Positions 8,751 through 16,228 of a DNA stretch of 20,967 bases are shown piece by piece (the stretch's first letter is position 1; every line of letters starts with the position of its first letter). The DNA is from Kiritimatiellia bacterium (GTDB lineage Bacteria; Verrucomicrobiota; Kiritimatiellia; RFP12; UBA1067). The DNA lies in the NCBI GenBank assembly GCA_024405255.1, contig JAKSOY010000052.1:1-20967 (forward strand). Reading direction: 5' to 3'. The translations under genes were made by a program, and so were the position numbers. Under the pieces are notes generated by a model that did no database searches, had not been told where the DNA came from, and saw only the letters and a list, made by a program, of their open reading frames with translations.

Positions 8751-9976
8751 GGGTGTTTCCTTTCCATCTCGAAAAAGCGTTTGACCGTGCCGCGATGGCG
8801 CGGCGCAACGGTGTTCTGGCGGGACGTTCCCTCGGCTCGTCCGCCGAGGCGCGTGGTGCCGGCGGCATGTGGCTTCGGGGCGAACTTCGCGGGGTCGTCA
8901 GGGACGATCGATTCGCCGACGGTGATGACACCGTCGGATTTCGAGGGTTTGGCCTTGATGGCCTTGTCGTCGAATTTGGAGGAACCGAGACCGGTCGGGT
9001 CTTTGGACCACGCCATCGGCGCGTCGGCGCGTCCACGCGCAGGGCTTCCGCTGCCGACCTGTTCGCCATCTCCGTCTCCATCCCCGTCTCCATCCCCGTC
9101 ACCATCACCGTTTCCATTTCCCGTGCCGTCGCCGGGTTGCGGCTTACGTTCTTCGCCGCCGAGGGTGGTGCCCCAGCCGGAATCGTCGATCATCTGGCGC
9201 AGGGCTTGATTGGCTTCGGCGGCATTCGCGAGGGAATCGGGCGGCGGCGTGTCGGCAAGGCGCGTCTGGTCGGCGGCTTTGAGGTCGCGCAGGGCCTTGA
9301 TGCGCTGGTCGAGGCGTGCGACGGCGTCGAGCGTGGTACCGGGATCGGTAGCCGTGGCCGATTCGGCGATGCGGGCGAGTTCTTCCTTGAGTTCTTCGAG
9401 GTCCTCGGGCGGCAGCTGGTCCTCACGGGCCAGGTCTTCGAGTTCCTGTTTGACGTCGACGGTGAGATCCGGCATCGTTCGTACGGGCGTGGAGGGCGCG
9501 GCGGCGGCGAACCAGGCATTGGGGGCGGCGAAAACGGCGCCGAGCAGCAGCAGCGCGGCGCCGAGCGCGAGACGGGACCGCGGCTGCGGCTTCGGCAGGG
9601 CGGGAAGGACGGGCGGAGGCGTCGGCCAGGCGTCCGCCCCGGGCAGATCGGCGACGAGGAAGAGTCCGCCCGCGTGGGTGGCGTCCTCCGTCAGGGCCGC
9701 GCAGGTCGCCCTCGACGGCGTGTGGCGAAGTCCGAGCAGAATGCCGACGAGCGTCCCCAACGGCAAGGCGGCGAGGACGCCGTAGGCGGCCGGTGGCAAC
9801 GCCGCGCAGAAGGCGCGTACCAGCAGCACGGCCGCCGCCGCGACAGCGGCACCGACCGTGACGCCGATGAGCGCACCCTCCCGGGCGTGACACCACGCGA
9901 AGGCACGACGGGTACGTCGAAGCGCCGCCGCACGCGCGTCGGTCGAAGGGGAATGGAACTCGCTCGGGAAAGTCAT
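8747..9976 (-). CDS. Membrane protein with coiled coil and Gly-Asp repeat, first gene of the operon
   Basis: The frame has ATG codons at 9982 and 9976. I prefer 9976 (409 residues) because a -10 box lies at 9988-9983 and predicts a transcript start on that ATG. Residue numbers here count from 9982. There are three hydrophobic segments (about 37-60, 67-85, 137-153). A strongly acidic helical stretch follows (about 178-206, LEDLAREDQLPPEDLEELKE), probably a coiled coil. Next comes an almost perfect Gly-Asp/Gly-Asn repeat at 284-306 and a basic, Lys/Pro-rich C-terminus. I recognise no named family. Proteins of similar layout do sit beside MoxR genes, so a scaffold or adaptor for the MoxR ATPase is a reasonable guess but only a guess. 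Its stop overlaps the MoxR start by 4 bases. Confidence 0.85.
   Translation of the reverse strand: MTFPSEFHSPSTDARAAALRRTRRAFAWCHAREGALIGVTVGAAVAAAAVLLVRAFCAALPPAAYGVLAALPLGTLVGILLGLRHTPSRATCAALTEDATHAGGLFLVADLPGADAWPTPPPVLPALPKPQPRSRLALGAALLLLGAVFAAPNAWFAAAAPSTPVRTMPDLTVDVKQELEDLAREDQLPPEDLEELKEELARIAESATATDPGTTLDAVARLDQRIKALRDLKAADQTRLADTPPPDSLANAAEANQALRQMIDDSGWGTTLGGEERKPQPGDGTGNGNGDGDGDGDGDGDGDGEQVGSGSPARGRADAPMAWSKDPTGLGSSKFDDKAIKAKPSKSDGVITVGESIVPDDPAKFAPKPHAAGTTRLGGRAEGTSRQNTVAPRHRGTVKRFFEMERKHP
9065..9133 (-). repeat. Hexanucleotide low-complexity repeat encoding Gly-Asp dipeptides
   Basis: A 69-base stretch consists of degenerate 6-base units reading CCRTCN on the plus strand. Read on the minus strand it gives 23 codons alternating Gly with Asp or Asn, with one Thr interruption. 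The Gly codons vary (GGC, GGA, GGT, GGG) and so do the Asp codons, so the repeat is kept at the protein level as well as at the DNA level. Such tracts expand and contract by slippage; acidic Gly-Asp runs can act as flexible linkers or loosely bind calcium. Confidence 0.9.
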
Positions 9977-9982
9977 GCCCAT

Positions 9983-9991
9983 ATTCTACCA
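9983..9991 (-). promoter_or_regulatory. Extended -10 promoter of the MoxR/ABC/VWA operon
   Basis: Read on the minus strand the bases give TGGTAGAAT, an extended -10 element (TG-N-TAGAAT). No good -35 is seen 16-18 bases upstream, where the sequence is alternating GC. The predicted start point is about 7 bases beyond the box, which coincides with the ATG at 9976, and no Shine-Dalgarno-like purine run precedes that ATG. A leaderless message is the simplest reading. Confidence 0.6.
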
Positions 9992-10039
9992 AAAATCGCG
10001 CACGCGCGCGCACACAATCGCATTGAAAGTCGATGTAGG

Positions 10040-10068
10040 TTGCCGAGGCGCGCGTGTTGTGCTATAAT
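10040..10068 (+). promoter_or_regulatory. Sigma-70-type promoter of the rhamnosidase gene
   Basis: TTGCCG at 10040-10045 and a perfect TATAAT at 10063-10068 are separated by 17 bases, with TGC directly before the -10 box (extended -10). Only 7 bases separate the box from the ATG at 10076, and no ribosome-binding purine run is present. The message is therefore predicted to begin at or within a base or two of the start codon. Confidence 0.75.
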
Positions 10069-10075
10069 CCTCAGC

Positions 10076-13000
10076 ATGAAAAATACAATTGTCTTGGCGC
10101 TCGTGGCGGCGCTTGTTTGTGCTGGTGGAACCGGTCGGGTGTTTGGGGGAGAGTCCGGCCAGTCTGCGACGTCGTCGGACGGACTTCGTTCGGCGTTTGC
10201 CGCCGTGGCGGGTGGTTCGGACGGACAATCCGCAGCCGCGCGCGTGTCGGCTACGTATCAGGCGCGTTGCGACCTGTTGCTGCCGGGAGGATTGAAGGCG
10301 GTGAAGCCCTATACGGGTGCGGTGGCGGGCTTGTCGCTGCGCTTTACCGATCCGTCCGACCGGATGGCCTTTGGAATTGCGGCCGCCACCAAGAACGGCG
10401 CGCAGATCTTCGGCCTGTCGGAGCGGAAGGGCACGCATGCGCGGGAACTCATCGTCCAACCGCCGCCCCATCTCGCCGCGTCCGCCGCCGAAGTGTGGGA
10501 CCCGCGGCAGGGCACGTGGGAGCGTCCGTTTGTCGACGCCGAGGGGAATCTGCGTCTCGTCTTTGCTCCGCACGCGACGCTCTTTCTCGTGTGGCCCGCG
10601 CAGCCGACGGCATGCGCGCCGCAGCTCGTGTCGCCGGTCGGACCCGAGGTGCCGGTTCGAACGGCGGTGGTGACGACGCAGGAGGCCGACGGCGGGAAAC
10701 GGACCACGCGCACCGAACTGAGATTTTCGTTCGGCGAGGTCAAGCCGGCCGGGCGGTTCGTCCTGCTGTTCGACGGACTCAAACCGGGCGCAGTCTGCGC
10801 CGTGGAGGTCAATGGACAATTCGCGGGCGGCTGCATCGGCGCGCCGTGCCAGCTGGATGTCACGCGGTGGCTGCGGGCGGGGGCGAATCTCATCCGCCTG
10901 TCGTCGGACGTTGTGAAACAGCCGCGGCTCGTACGTCTCGTGCCGGCGGAGGGCCCGTACGATCTGCGGTGTGAATACCAGACGGAGCCGATCGGGGTGG
11001 TGCAGCCGCGGTTCTTCTGGAAATACGCGGGGAAGCGTCCGGCGAAGTGGCGTCTCGACATCGCCGCGCATCCGGACTTCGGCGCGCAGAACAGGGTCTA
11101 CTCCGGCGAGACGTCCGAACATCTCTATGTGGAGCCGAAGCTCGCCTTGCGTCCGTTCACGCGGTACTGGTGGCGCGTCTCGGCCGGGTCGTGTACAGCG
11201 GTCGGTTCGTTTGTGAGCGGTATCGACGCCTGGACGAAGCCCTTTTTCAAACGGTCGTGGAAATGGGCTCCGGCCGAATACTGGCGTGCGCGCAAGCAGG
11301 TGGAACTGCACGGCGCCCAGCGGGTGATTCTCGCGGTGACCTCGCGCGGATGCCACAAGCTCTACGTCAACGGACGTGCGGCGAGCGAGGGGTTCGGTCC
11401 GAATCGGAGCCACATCGAGGACGGCATTCTGCTTGCCGAAACATACGATGTCACATCGCTTGTGAAAGAGGGCCTGAACGAATTCGAACTGCTGCTGGGC
11501 GATGGCTGGGCGCGGTTTAAAACGTGCAACAAGGAGTCGTGCGTGTCGATCGACGGACGCGCCGAAACGGCGGCCGGTACGGTGGTGATCGACTCGTCGA
11601 CGCCTTGGCTCGTGTCGCGCACGGGACTTGGCACGGTGGGCCCGTGGGGATGGAATTTCGGCGGCGAGCATCTGACCGATGTCCGGCAGGTCGAAGGGGA
11701 GTGCGCCGGTACGCCGGTCGCCGAAAAGTTTACGATTTCCTGTGACGTGTCGGACCGCGACGCCGTGGCGAAGGAGATTCGTCCGGTGTCGATCGAACCG
11801 ACGGCCGAGAAGGACGAGTGGCGCATCGACATGGGTGAAGAGTTCACGGGGTTTGTCCGGCTGCGGTTGAAGGGTCAGAAGGGCCAGATGGCGCAGATGA
11901 CGGTCTCCGACCAGGCCGCGCTCAAGTGTGCGTTCAACCAGCGGTATGAATACGTGTTCGCAGGGGGCGACGGCGTGTTTGAGAACCGCCTCAACTGGAT
12001 GGCGGGCCGTTACCTCTATCTGAGCGGATGTGCGCGTCCGGCGGTGACGGACGTGACGGGATTGTCGATTGGCTGCGTCCTGCGCCGTACGGGCGATTTT
12101 ACGGGCGACGCCGATTTGGCGCGCGTGCTGTCGCTCGATGCCGACACGTTCATTGCCACGACGCTTTCGGGTGTGACGATGGACTGTCCCCATCGCGAAC
12201 GACTCGGCTACGGCGAGGCGAGCCTGTCGAGCATGTGGGGCGACGGACTGCCCTATTTCGACAGTGCGGCCTACTATTACGCCTATCTGCTCAAGTGGGC
12301 GTCGAGCCAGGAACCCGATGGACACATCCCGCACGTTTCGCCCGACTATCGCGGCGGCGGCGGTACGTTCTGGAGCAACTTCCCGATCTACGCGCTGTCG
12401 GACTTCTGGCGCCTCTATCCCGATCAGCGCCTGCGCAGCGTGATTCGTCCGGTGGCCGACAAGTGGCTCGACTATCTCGACGCCCACACGCACAACGGCA
12501 TTCTCGAGAAGTACGAGACGGGCCGATTCGGCTGTCTGGGCGACTGGGCGTTCCCGGATGGCGTCATCCGCGACTGGGGCGAATCGCGCGCGGCGCGTTT
12601 CTTCAACTGCTGCGCCTATGCGTGGGCGATCCGCCAGGCGCTCGCGCTGGACGGACTGGTACCCGCGCCGGCGCGCCGGCAGACGCTCGAGGCGCGTTTG
12701 CGCGTCGTGCAGCAGGCGATCGACCGCGAGTACTATCGCGACGGACTCTACTACTCCGAAGATGCGCGCTATCAGGTGATGGGCCTTGTGAGCGGCGCGG
12801 CGGAGGCGGCCGGACATGCGGCGGAAACGGAACGTGCGATGCTCGACATCGTCGAATGGAAGGGCTATGTCGATGGCGGCAGTCCGAGTTTCACGACGCT
12901 TCTGCGCGTGTTGTGCACGACGGCGCGCGGACGCGAACTCGCCCTGCGCGCCTTGCGGCGCCATCAGTTCCCGGGCTATCTCTACTTCGCCGATGAAGGC

Positions 13001-13336
13001 TACAACACCTTGCCGGAATACTGGAACTATGGACGCAATTCCATGGGCAGCATGATCCACACGTGTTTCACGGGTGCGGCGGGTACGCTGATGTACGGTC
13101 TTGCGGGGTTTGACGTGAAGGGGAATGAAATCACCGTGGCGCCGTTCCTCTCGCCGGCGCTGCCGAATTTCGCGGCGCATCTGGAAACGCTCTACGGGAC
13201 GCTGTCGATCAAGGTGGAATCGGTGCGCGGCCGCAAGATCGTGTGGGTGACCTGTCCGGCCGGCTGCCACGGCACGTTCGTCGGCCGCACGCGCCAGCCC
13301 CTCGTCGAAGGCCGCAATCGTTTCGAATGCGACTGA
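10076..13336 (+). CDS. Exported GH78 alpha-L-rhamnosidase
   Basis: This 1086-residue enzyme should cleave terminal alpha-L-rhamnose from plant or bacterial glycans in the periplasm or outside the cell. The N-terminus is a Sec signal peptide (about 1-25). An unusual N-terminal region of about 290 residues follows, containing a galactose-binding-type sandwich (VEVNGQFAGG at 243-252). After that comes the regular GH78 order: Fn3-like domain (about 300-380), rhamnosidase N domain (about 395-560), beta domain, catalytic barrel (about 660-1010) and C-terminal domain. The catalytic signature DCPHRERLGYGEA starts at D703, with E708 and E714; E981 in NTLPEYW matches the place of the catalytic base of GH78 enzymes. 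The ATG at 10076 is chosen because it starts the signal peptide and sits 7 bases after the -10 box. The same frame is open far upstream, antisense to the operon, but that part is not coding. Substrate range cannot be told. Confidence 0.93.
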   Translation: MKNTIVLALVAALVCAGGTGRVFGGESGQSATSSDGLRSAFAAVAGGSDGQSAAARVSATYQARCDLLLPGGLKAVKPYTGAVAGLSLRFTDPSDRMAFGIAAATKNGAQIFGLSERKGTHARELIVQPPPHLAASAAEVWDPRQGTWERPFVDAEGNLRLVFAPHATLFLVWPAQPTACAPQLVSPVGPEVPVRTAVVTTQEADGGKRTTRTELRFSFGEVKPAGRFVLLFDGLKPGAVCAVEVNGQFAGGCIGAPCQLDVTRWLRAGANLIRLSSDVVKQPRLVRLVPAEGPYDLRCEYQTEPIGVVQPRFFWKYAGKRPAKWRLDIAAHPDFGAQNRVYSGETSEHLYVEPKLALRPFTRYWWRVSAGSCTAVGSFVSGIDAWTKPFFKRSWKWAPAEYWRARKQVELHGAQRVILAVTSRGCHKLYVNGRAASEGFGPNRSHIEDGILLAETYDVTSLVKEGLNEFELLLGDGWARFKTCNKESCVSIDGRAETAAGTVVIDSSTPWLVSRTGLGTVGPWGWNFGGEHLTDVRQVEGECAGTPVAEKFTISCDVSDRDAVAKEIRPVSIEPTAEKDEWRIDMGEEFTGFVRLRLKGQKGQMAQMTVSDQAALKCAFNQRYEYVFAGGDGVFENRLNWMAGRYLYLSGCARPAVTDVTGLSIGCVLRRTGDFTGDADLARVLSLDADTFIATTLSGVTMDCPHRERLGYGEASLSSMWGDGLPYFDSAAYYYAYLLKWASSQEPDGHIPHVSPDYRGGGGTFWSNFPIYALSDFWRLYPDQRLRSVIRPVADKWLDYLDAHTHNGILEKYETGRFGCLGDWAFPDGVIRDWGESRAARFFNCCAYAWAIRQALALDGLVPAPARRQTLEARLRVVQQAIDREYYRDGLYYSEDARYQVMGLVSGAAEAAGHAAETERAMLDIVEWKGYVDGGSPSFTTLLRVLCTTARGRELALRALRRHQFPGYLYFADEGYNTLPEYWNYGRNSMGSMIHTCFTGAAGTLMYGLAGFDVKGNEITVAPFLSPALPNFAAHLETLYGTLSIKVESVRGRKIVWVTCPAGCHGTFVGRTRQPLVEGRNRFECD

Positions 13337-13352
13337 CCCCTGACGATTGGGA

Positions 13353-13381
13353 TTGCATCAGACGGCTTATCGTGCTATAAT
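13353..13381 (+). promoter_or_regulatory. Sigma-70-type promoter of tpiA
   Basis: TTGCAT at 13353-13358 and TATAAT at 13376-13381 are separated by 17 bases, with TGC before the -10 box. Transcription should begin near 13388, giving a leader of about 35 bases that contains a T-tract and an AAGGA ribosome site before the ATG at 13423. tpiA therefore has its own promoter rather than depending on the rhamnosidase gene. Confidence 0.8.
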
Positions 13382-13422
13382 TGTTGAACTTTTTTTAAGA
13401 ATGAAAGGTTAAGGAAATCGAA

Positions 13423-14187
13423 ATGCGCAAGAAAATCATTGCCGGCAACTGGAAGATGAACATCAAGCCGTCCGAGACGGCGGCTCTCGTGAAGGGCGTC
13501 GCGGAAGCGACGACGGCCTATCCGGATGTCGAAATCGTGTGCTGCACGCCTGCGATCGATGTGCCGGCGGCGGTGGCCGCGGCTGCGGGGACGCAGGTTG
13601 GCGTGGGTACGGAGAACTGCCACTGGGAAGACCATGGCGCGTTCACGGGTGAAATCTCCACAGGGATGATTCTTGATGCGGGTGCGAAGTATGTGATCAT
13701 CGGTCACAGCGAGCGCCGTCAGTATTTCGGCGAGACGGACGAGACGGTCAACAAGCGCGCGCGTGCGGCGATCGCCGCCGGCCTGACGGCCATCGTCTGC
13801 GTCGGCGAGACGCTGCAGGAGCGTGAAGCGGGTCTGCTGACCGAGGTGATCGGCCGTCAGATGAAGGTCGGCCTCGCGGGTGTCACCGCGGAAGACTGCG
13901 CCAAGCTCGTCATCGCGTACGAGCCGGTGTGGGCGATCGGCACGGGCAAGACGGCGACGCCGGATCAGGCCCAGGAAGTTCACGCGCTCATCCGCCAGCT
14001 GCTCGCGCAGCTCGTGGGCGCCGAAACGGCCGAGACGGTGCGCATTCAGTACGGCGGCTCGATGAAGCCGGGCAATGCGGCCGAACTCCTCGCCAAGAAG
14101 GACATCGACGGCGGTCTCATCGGCGGCGCGGCCCTCAAGGCGGCTGATTTCGCCGGGATCATCGCGGCGGCCCAGGCGGCCCAGTAA
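13423..14187 (+). CDS. tpiA: Triosephosphate isomerase
   Basis: This 254-residue protein interconverts dihydroxyacetone phosphate and glyceraldehyde 3-phosphate in glycolysis and gluconeogenesis, in the cytoplasm as a dimer. It is full length for the family. All catalytic residues are visible: N9 and K11 in AGNWKMN, H95 in IIGHSERR, and E167 in AYEPVWAIGTGK, followed by the flexible phosphate loop. The phosphate-binding end reads YGGSMKPGNA and GGLIGGAAL. The AAGGA upstream of the ATG is a good ribosome site. An uncharacterised exported protein follows after 30 bases and may share the transcript. The usual gapA/pgk neighbours are not seen. Confidence 0.99.
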   Translation: MRKKIIAGNWKMNIKPSETAALVKGVAEATTAYPDVEIVCCTPAIDVPAAVAAAAGTQVGVGTENCHWEDHGAFTGEISTGMILDAGAKYVIIGHSERRQYFGETDETVNKRARAAIAAGLTAIVCVGETLQEREAGLLTEVIGRQMKVGLAGVTAEDCAKLVIAYEPVWAIGTGKTATPDQAQEVHALIRQLLAQLVGAETAETVRIQYGGSMKPGNAAELLAKKDIDGGLIGGAALKAADFAGIIAAAQAAQ

Positions 14188-14217
14188 TCAATCCCCATTC
14201 CTTCGGAATCCGGATCT

Positions 14218-15486
14218 ATGAAGAGAAGAATCTTCATCGCGGCGGCTGTGCTCTTCTGCACGGCCGCTGTTGTTTACGGCGCGCCCCGCCCTGCGGCGGC
14301 GGTTCGTGGACCTGCGCTCGCCTATCGGGCGGCCGGGACGATCTCGTTTGCGAATCTCGAGAAGATTGCGCAGACTGTGGCCGGCATCGCCGGTCCCGGA
14401 TCGAAGGATCTTGTGTTGACGTACACGGTGCCGCGCGCCATCCGCAATCAGGGCGCGGCCGTTCTGTTCGGGCCGATGCGCCCGGGTGCGCACGGTGTGG
14501 CCGTGTGCTATGTGGAACCGACGATCTCCGCGCGTGTGGCGGCTTCGAAGCATCCGACGGATGCGGACCTCGATCGCATGAAGCGCTGGACCGTCGTCTA
14601 TCCGACCACCACGACCATGGCGGCGATCCGCAAGCGCATTCCGCAGGCGGTGCCGGATGTGATGAACACGCTGCGCATTCCGCCGACCCGGCAGATCCGG
14701 CGGACGATGTGGGCCTGGTTCTCGCCGGATGGACAGTGGGCGGTGCTGGGACCTTCCCCTGCGATGGCGGCAAACGCCTACCAGTTCTCGGCGAAGGCGC
14801 GTGCGCGGCCGTTGGGACAGGACCTCGCGTTCATGCAGATGGATGCCGCCGGTGCGCGAGCCGTGTTCGGTACGGATGTTTGCGCGGGTGGCATCATGGC
14901 GCTGCGGATGAGCGCGAGGGGCCTTGAAATCCGCGGTTCGGGCCGTCTTGGCAAGGTGTTTCGCAAGCCGTTGCCGCGTGGCGCGATCAACTTCGCCGGC
15001 ATTCCGGTGACAGCGCCGCTGTTCGGCATCACCACGACGCCGTCGGACGTGAAGGTGGCGGAGGACATCTTCGGCATGGCGGGTCCGGAATTCGGCACCT
15101 ACGTGCGGCAGTCGCTGCGCTATGTGCAAGGTGCCGCCACGGGCTACTATCTGGACGGCACGGGGGCGGTGAACGCAACGGGCCTGACGCCGGCGCAACG
15201 CCTCGTGAAAGTGCTGCCGGAAGCGAAGCTGCTGCCGTCGACGGCGAACGCCATGTTCTGTTCGCCGACGATCGTCATGCGTCTCTGCCTGCCGAAGGTG
15301 GCGGCGAAGATGATGCCGTTCGACAGCGCCAAGCTGCAGGTTGTGCTGCGTCTCCTGCGCTCCGTGCGCGGTGACGGCATGGGCGTGATGAGCTGGCGCG
15401 AGGGGACGGAAGACAAGCTCTTCATCCGCATCTCGCGCGATGAACTCTGGGGCCTCTCCAATCTGTGGGCGACGATGCTGCTTTAG
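14218..15486 (+). CDS. Exported protein of unknown function
   Basis: I do not recognise this 422-residue protein. It begins with a clear Sec signal peptide (MKRRIFIAAAVLFCTAAVVYGA, cleavage likely after residue 22), so it acts outside the cytoplasm. No other membrane helix is obvious. The mature part is basic and Ala/Arg-rich, with repeated short strands suggesting an alpha/beta fold; segments around 165-180 (MWAWFSPDGQWAVLG) and 330-350 have no known catalytic pattern. Its start lies 30 bases after the tpiA stop, so it is likely cotranscribed with tpiA, though no functional link is evident. Its stop codon overlaps the convergent cutC stop by 4 bases. It could be a lineage-restricted family. 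Confidence 0.82.
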   Translation: MKRRIFIAAAVLFCTAAVVYGAPRPAAAVRGPALAYRAAGTISFANLEKIAQTVAGIAGPGSKDLVLTYTVPRAIRNQGAAVLFGPMRPGAHGVAVCYVEPTISARVAASKHPTDADLDRMKRWTVVYPTTTTMAAIRKRIPQAVPDVMNTLRIPPTRQIRRTMWAWFSPDGQWAVLGPSPAMAANAYQFSAKARARPLGQDLAFMQMDAAGARAVFGTDVCAGGIMALRMSARGLEIRGSGRLGKVFRKPLPRGAINFAGIPVTAPLFGITTTPSDVKVAEDIFGMAGPEFGTYVRQSLRYVQGAATGYYLDGTGAVNATGLTPAQRLVKVLPEAKLLPSTANAMFCSPTIVMRLCLPKVAAKMMPFDSAKLQVVLRLLRSVRGDGMGVMSWREGTEDKLFIRISRDELWGLSNLWATMLL

Positions 15487-16217
15487 GCGAGCAAGGCGGA
15501 CTTCGCGGCCCGTACGCGCGCCGCGTCCGTCTGCCAAAGACTGAATTCGTCAAATCCCGGAAGCCCCATGGGCACACCCTCGCGACGGTAGATCATTCCG
15601 CTCGCGAGGGTTTTCTTTGCCGAGAGATGGAAGCTCGTGCAGCCCGTGATCGGACGCAGCTCCGTGATGACCTCGGCGCTCACGCCGGCCCCCACGAGAA
15701 TCTCGATGCGTCCGGCGGCGCGTTCCTGCAGCTGGCGAATGAGGTCGGCGCCTTTACGGGCGGAACTCTGCTGGCCGGAGGTGAGAATCGTGTCGAAGCC
15801 GAGTTCGATGGCCGTCTCAAGCGCCGCGAACGGATCGGCCGTGAGGTCGAACGCGCGATGAAGCGTGTGCTTGAGGTTCGGCGACGCTTCGATGAAGGCA
15901 CGCAGGAAGTCCGTGTCGAGCATGCCGTCCGGACGCAACGCACCCGTGACGGCGCCTTCGACGCCAAAGGCATCCCAGGCGCGTGTTTCGTCCAGCATGA
16001 TCTCCTTTTCGGCATCCGTGTAGAGGAAGTCGCCGAAGCGGGGACGCACCATGGCGCGCACGGGCACGGTGACGCCGTGGCGCACAAGCGCCGAATAGAG
16101 CGCGGGCGAAGGGGACAGGCCCCCGATGATCAAGGCCGCGCAGAGTTCGAGGCGTTCGGCGCCGCCTTTTTGTGCGGCCAACGCGGATTCAAGCGAGTCG
16201 ATGCAGACTTCAAGCAT
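15483..16217 (-). CDS. cutC: CutC family protein
   Basis: This 244-residue protein matches the CutC TIM-barrel family throughout: GGAERLELC near 18-26, VRAMVRPRFGDFLYTD near 52-67, LHRAFDLT near 118-125, DTILTSGQ near 141-148 and the C-terminal GCTSFHLSAK. CutC was named for copper tolerance in E. coli, but that role is disputed, so the biochemical function is best regarded as unknown. It is cytoplasmic. It starts 11 bases after the transglutaminase-like gene's stop, with AAGGGA as ribosome site, so the two form one unit. Its stop overlaps the convergent upstream-region gene by 4 bases. Confidence 0.95.
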   Translation of the reverse strand: MLEVCIDSLESALAAQKGGAERLELCAALIIGGLSPSPALYSALVRHGVTVPVRAMVRPRFGDFLYTDAEKEIMLDETRAWDAFGVEGAVTGALRPDGMLDTDFLRAFIEASPNLKHTLHRAFDLTADPFAALETAIELGFDTILTSGQQSSARKGADLIRQLQERAAGRIEILVGAGVSAEVITELRPITGCTSFHLSAKKTLASGMIYRREGVPMGLPGFDEFSLWQTDAARVRAAKSALLA

Positions 16218-16228
16218 TTTGTCTTCCC

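Noticed and set aside
8753..10075. 441 codons of open plus-strand frame joined to the 5' end of the rhamnosidase gene
   Set aside because: It is antisense to the first operon gene, runs through both promoters, and has no recognisable protein pattern. The signal peptide and promoter place the true start at 10076.
12181..12191. A further partial copy of the GGGACTGTCCCC word in the rhamnosidase gene
   Set aside because: It is only 11 bases and is fully explained by the codons of the conserved DCPH catalytic motif.
9986..13270. 1094-codon minus-strand open frame opposite the rhamnosidase
   Set aside because: The translation is Arg/His-rich shadow sequence; the plus strand encodes a complete GH78 enzyme with catalytic motifs.
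13386..13400. T-tract after the rhamnosidase as a possible terminator
   Set aside because: No GC-rich hairpin precedes it, and it lies downstream of the tpiA -10 box inside the predicted leader.
14188..15537. 449-codon minus-strand open frame opposite the unknown exported protein
   Set aside because: The plus-strand frame has a textbook signal peptide and sits just behind tpiA. The minus translation is Arg/His-rich and has no start context, so the plus strand was preferred, although neither product matches a known family.
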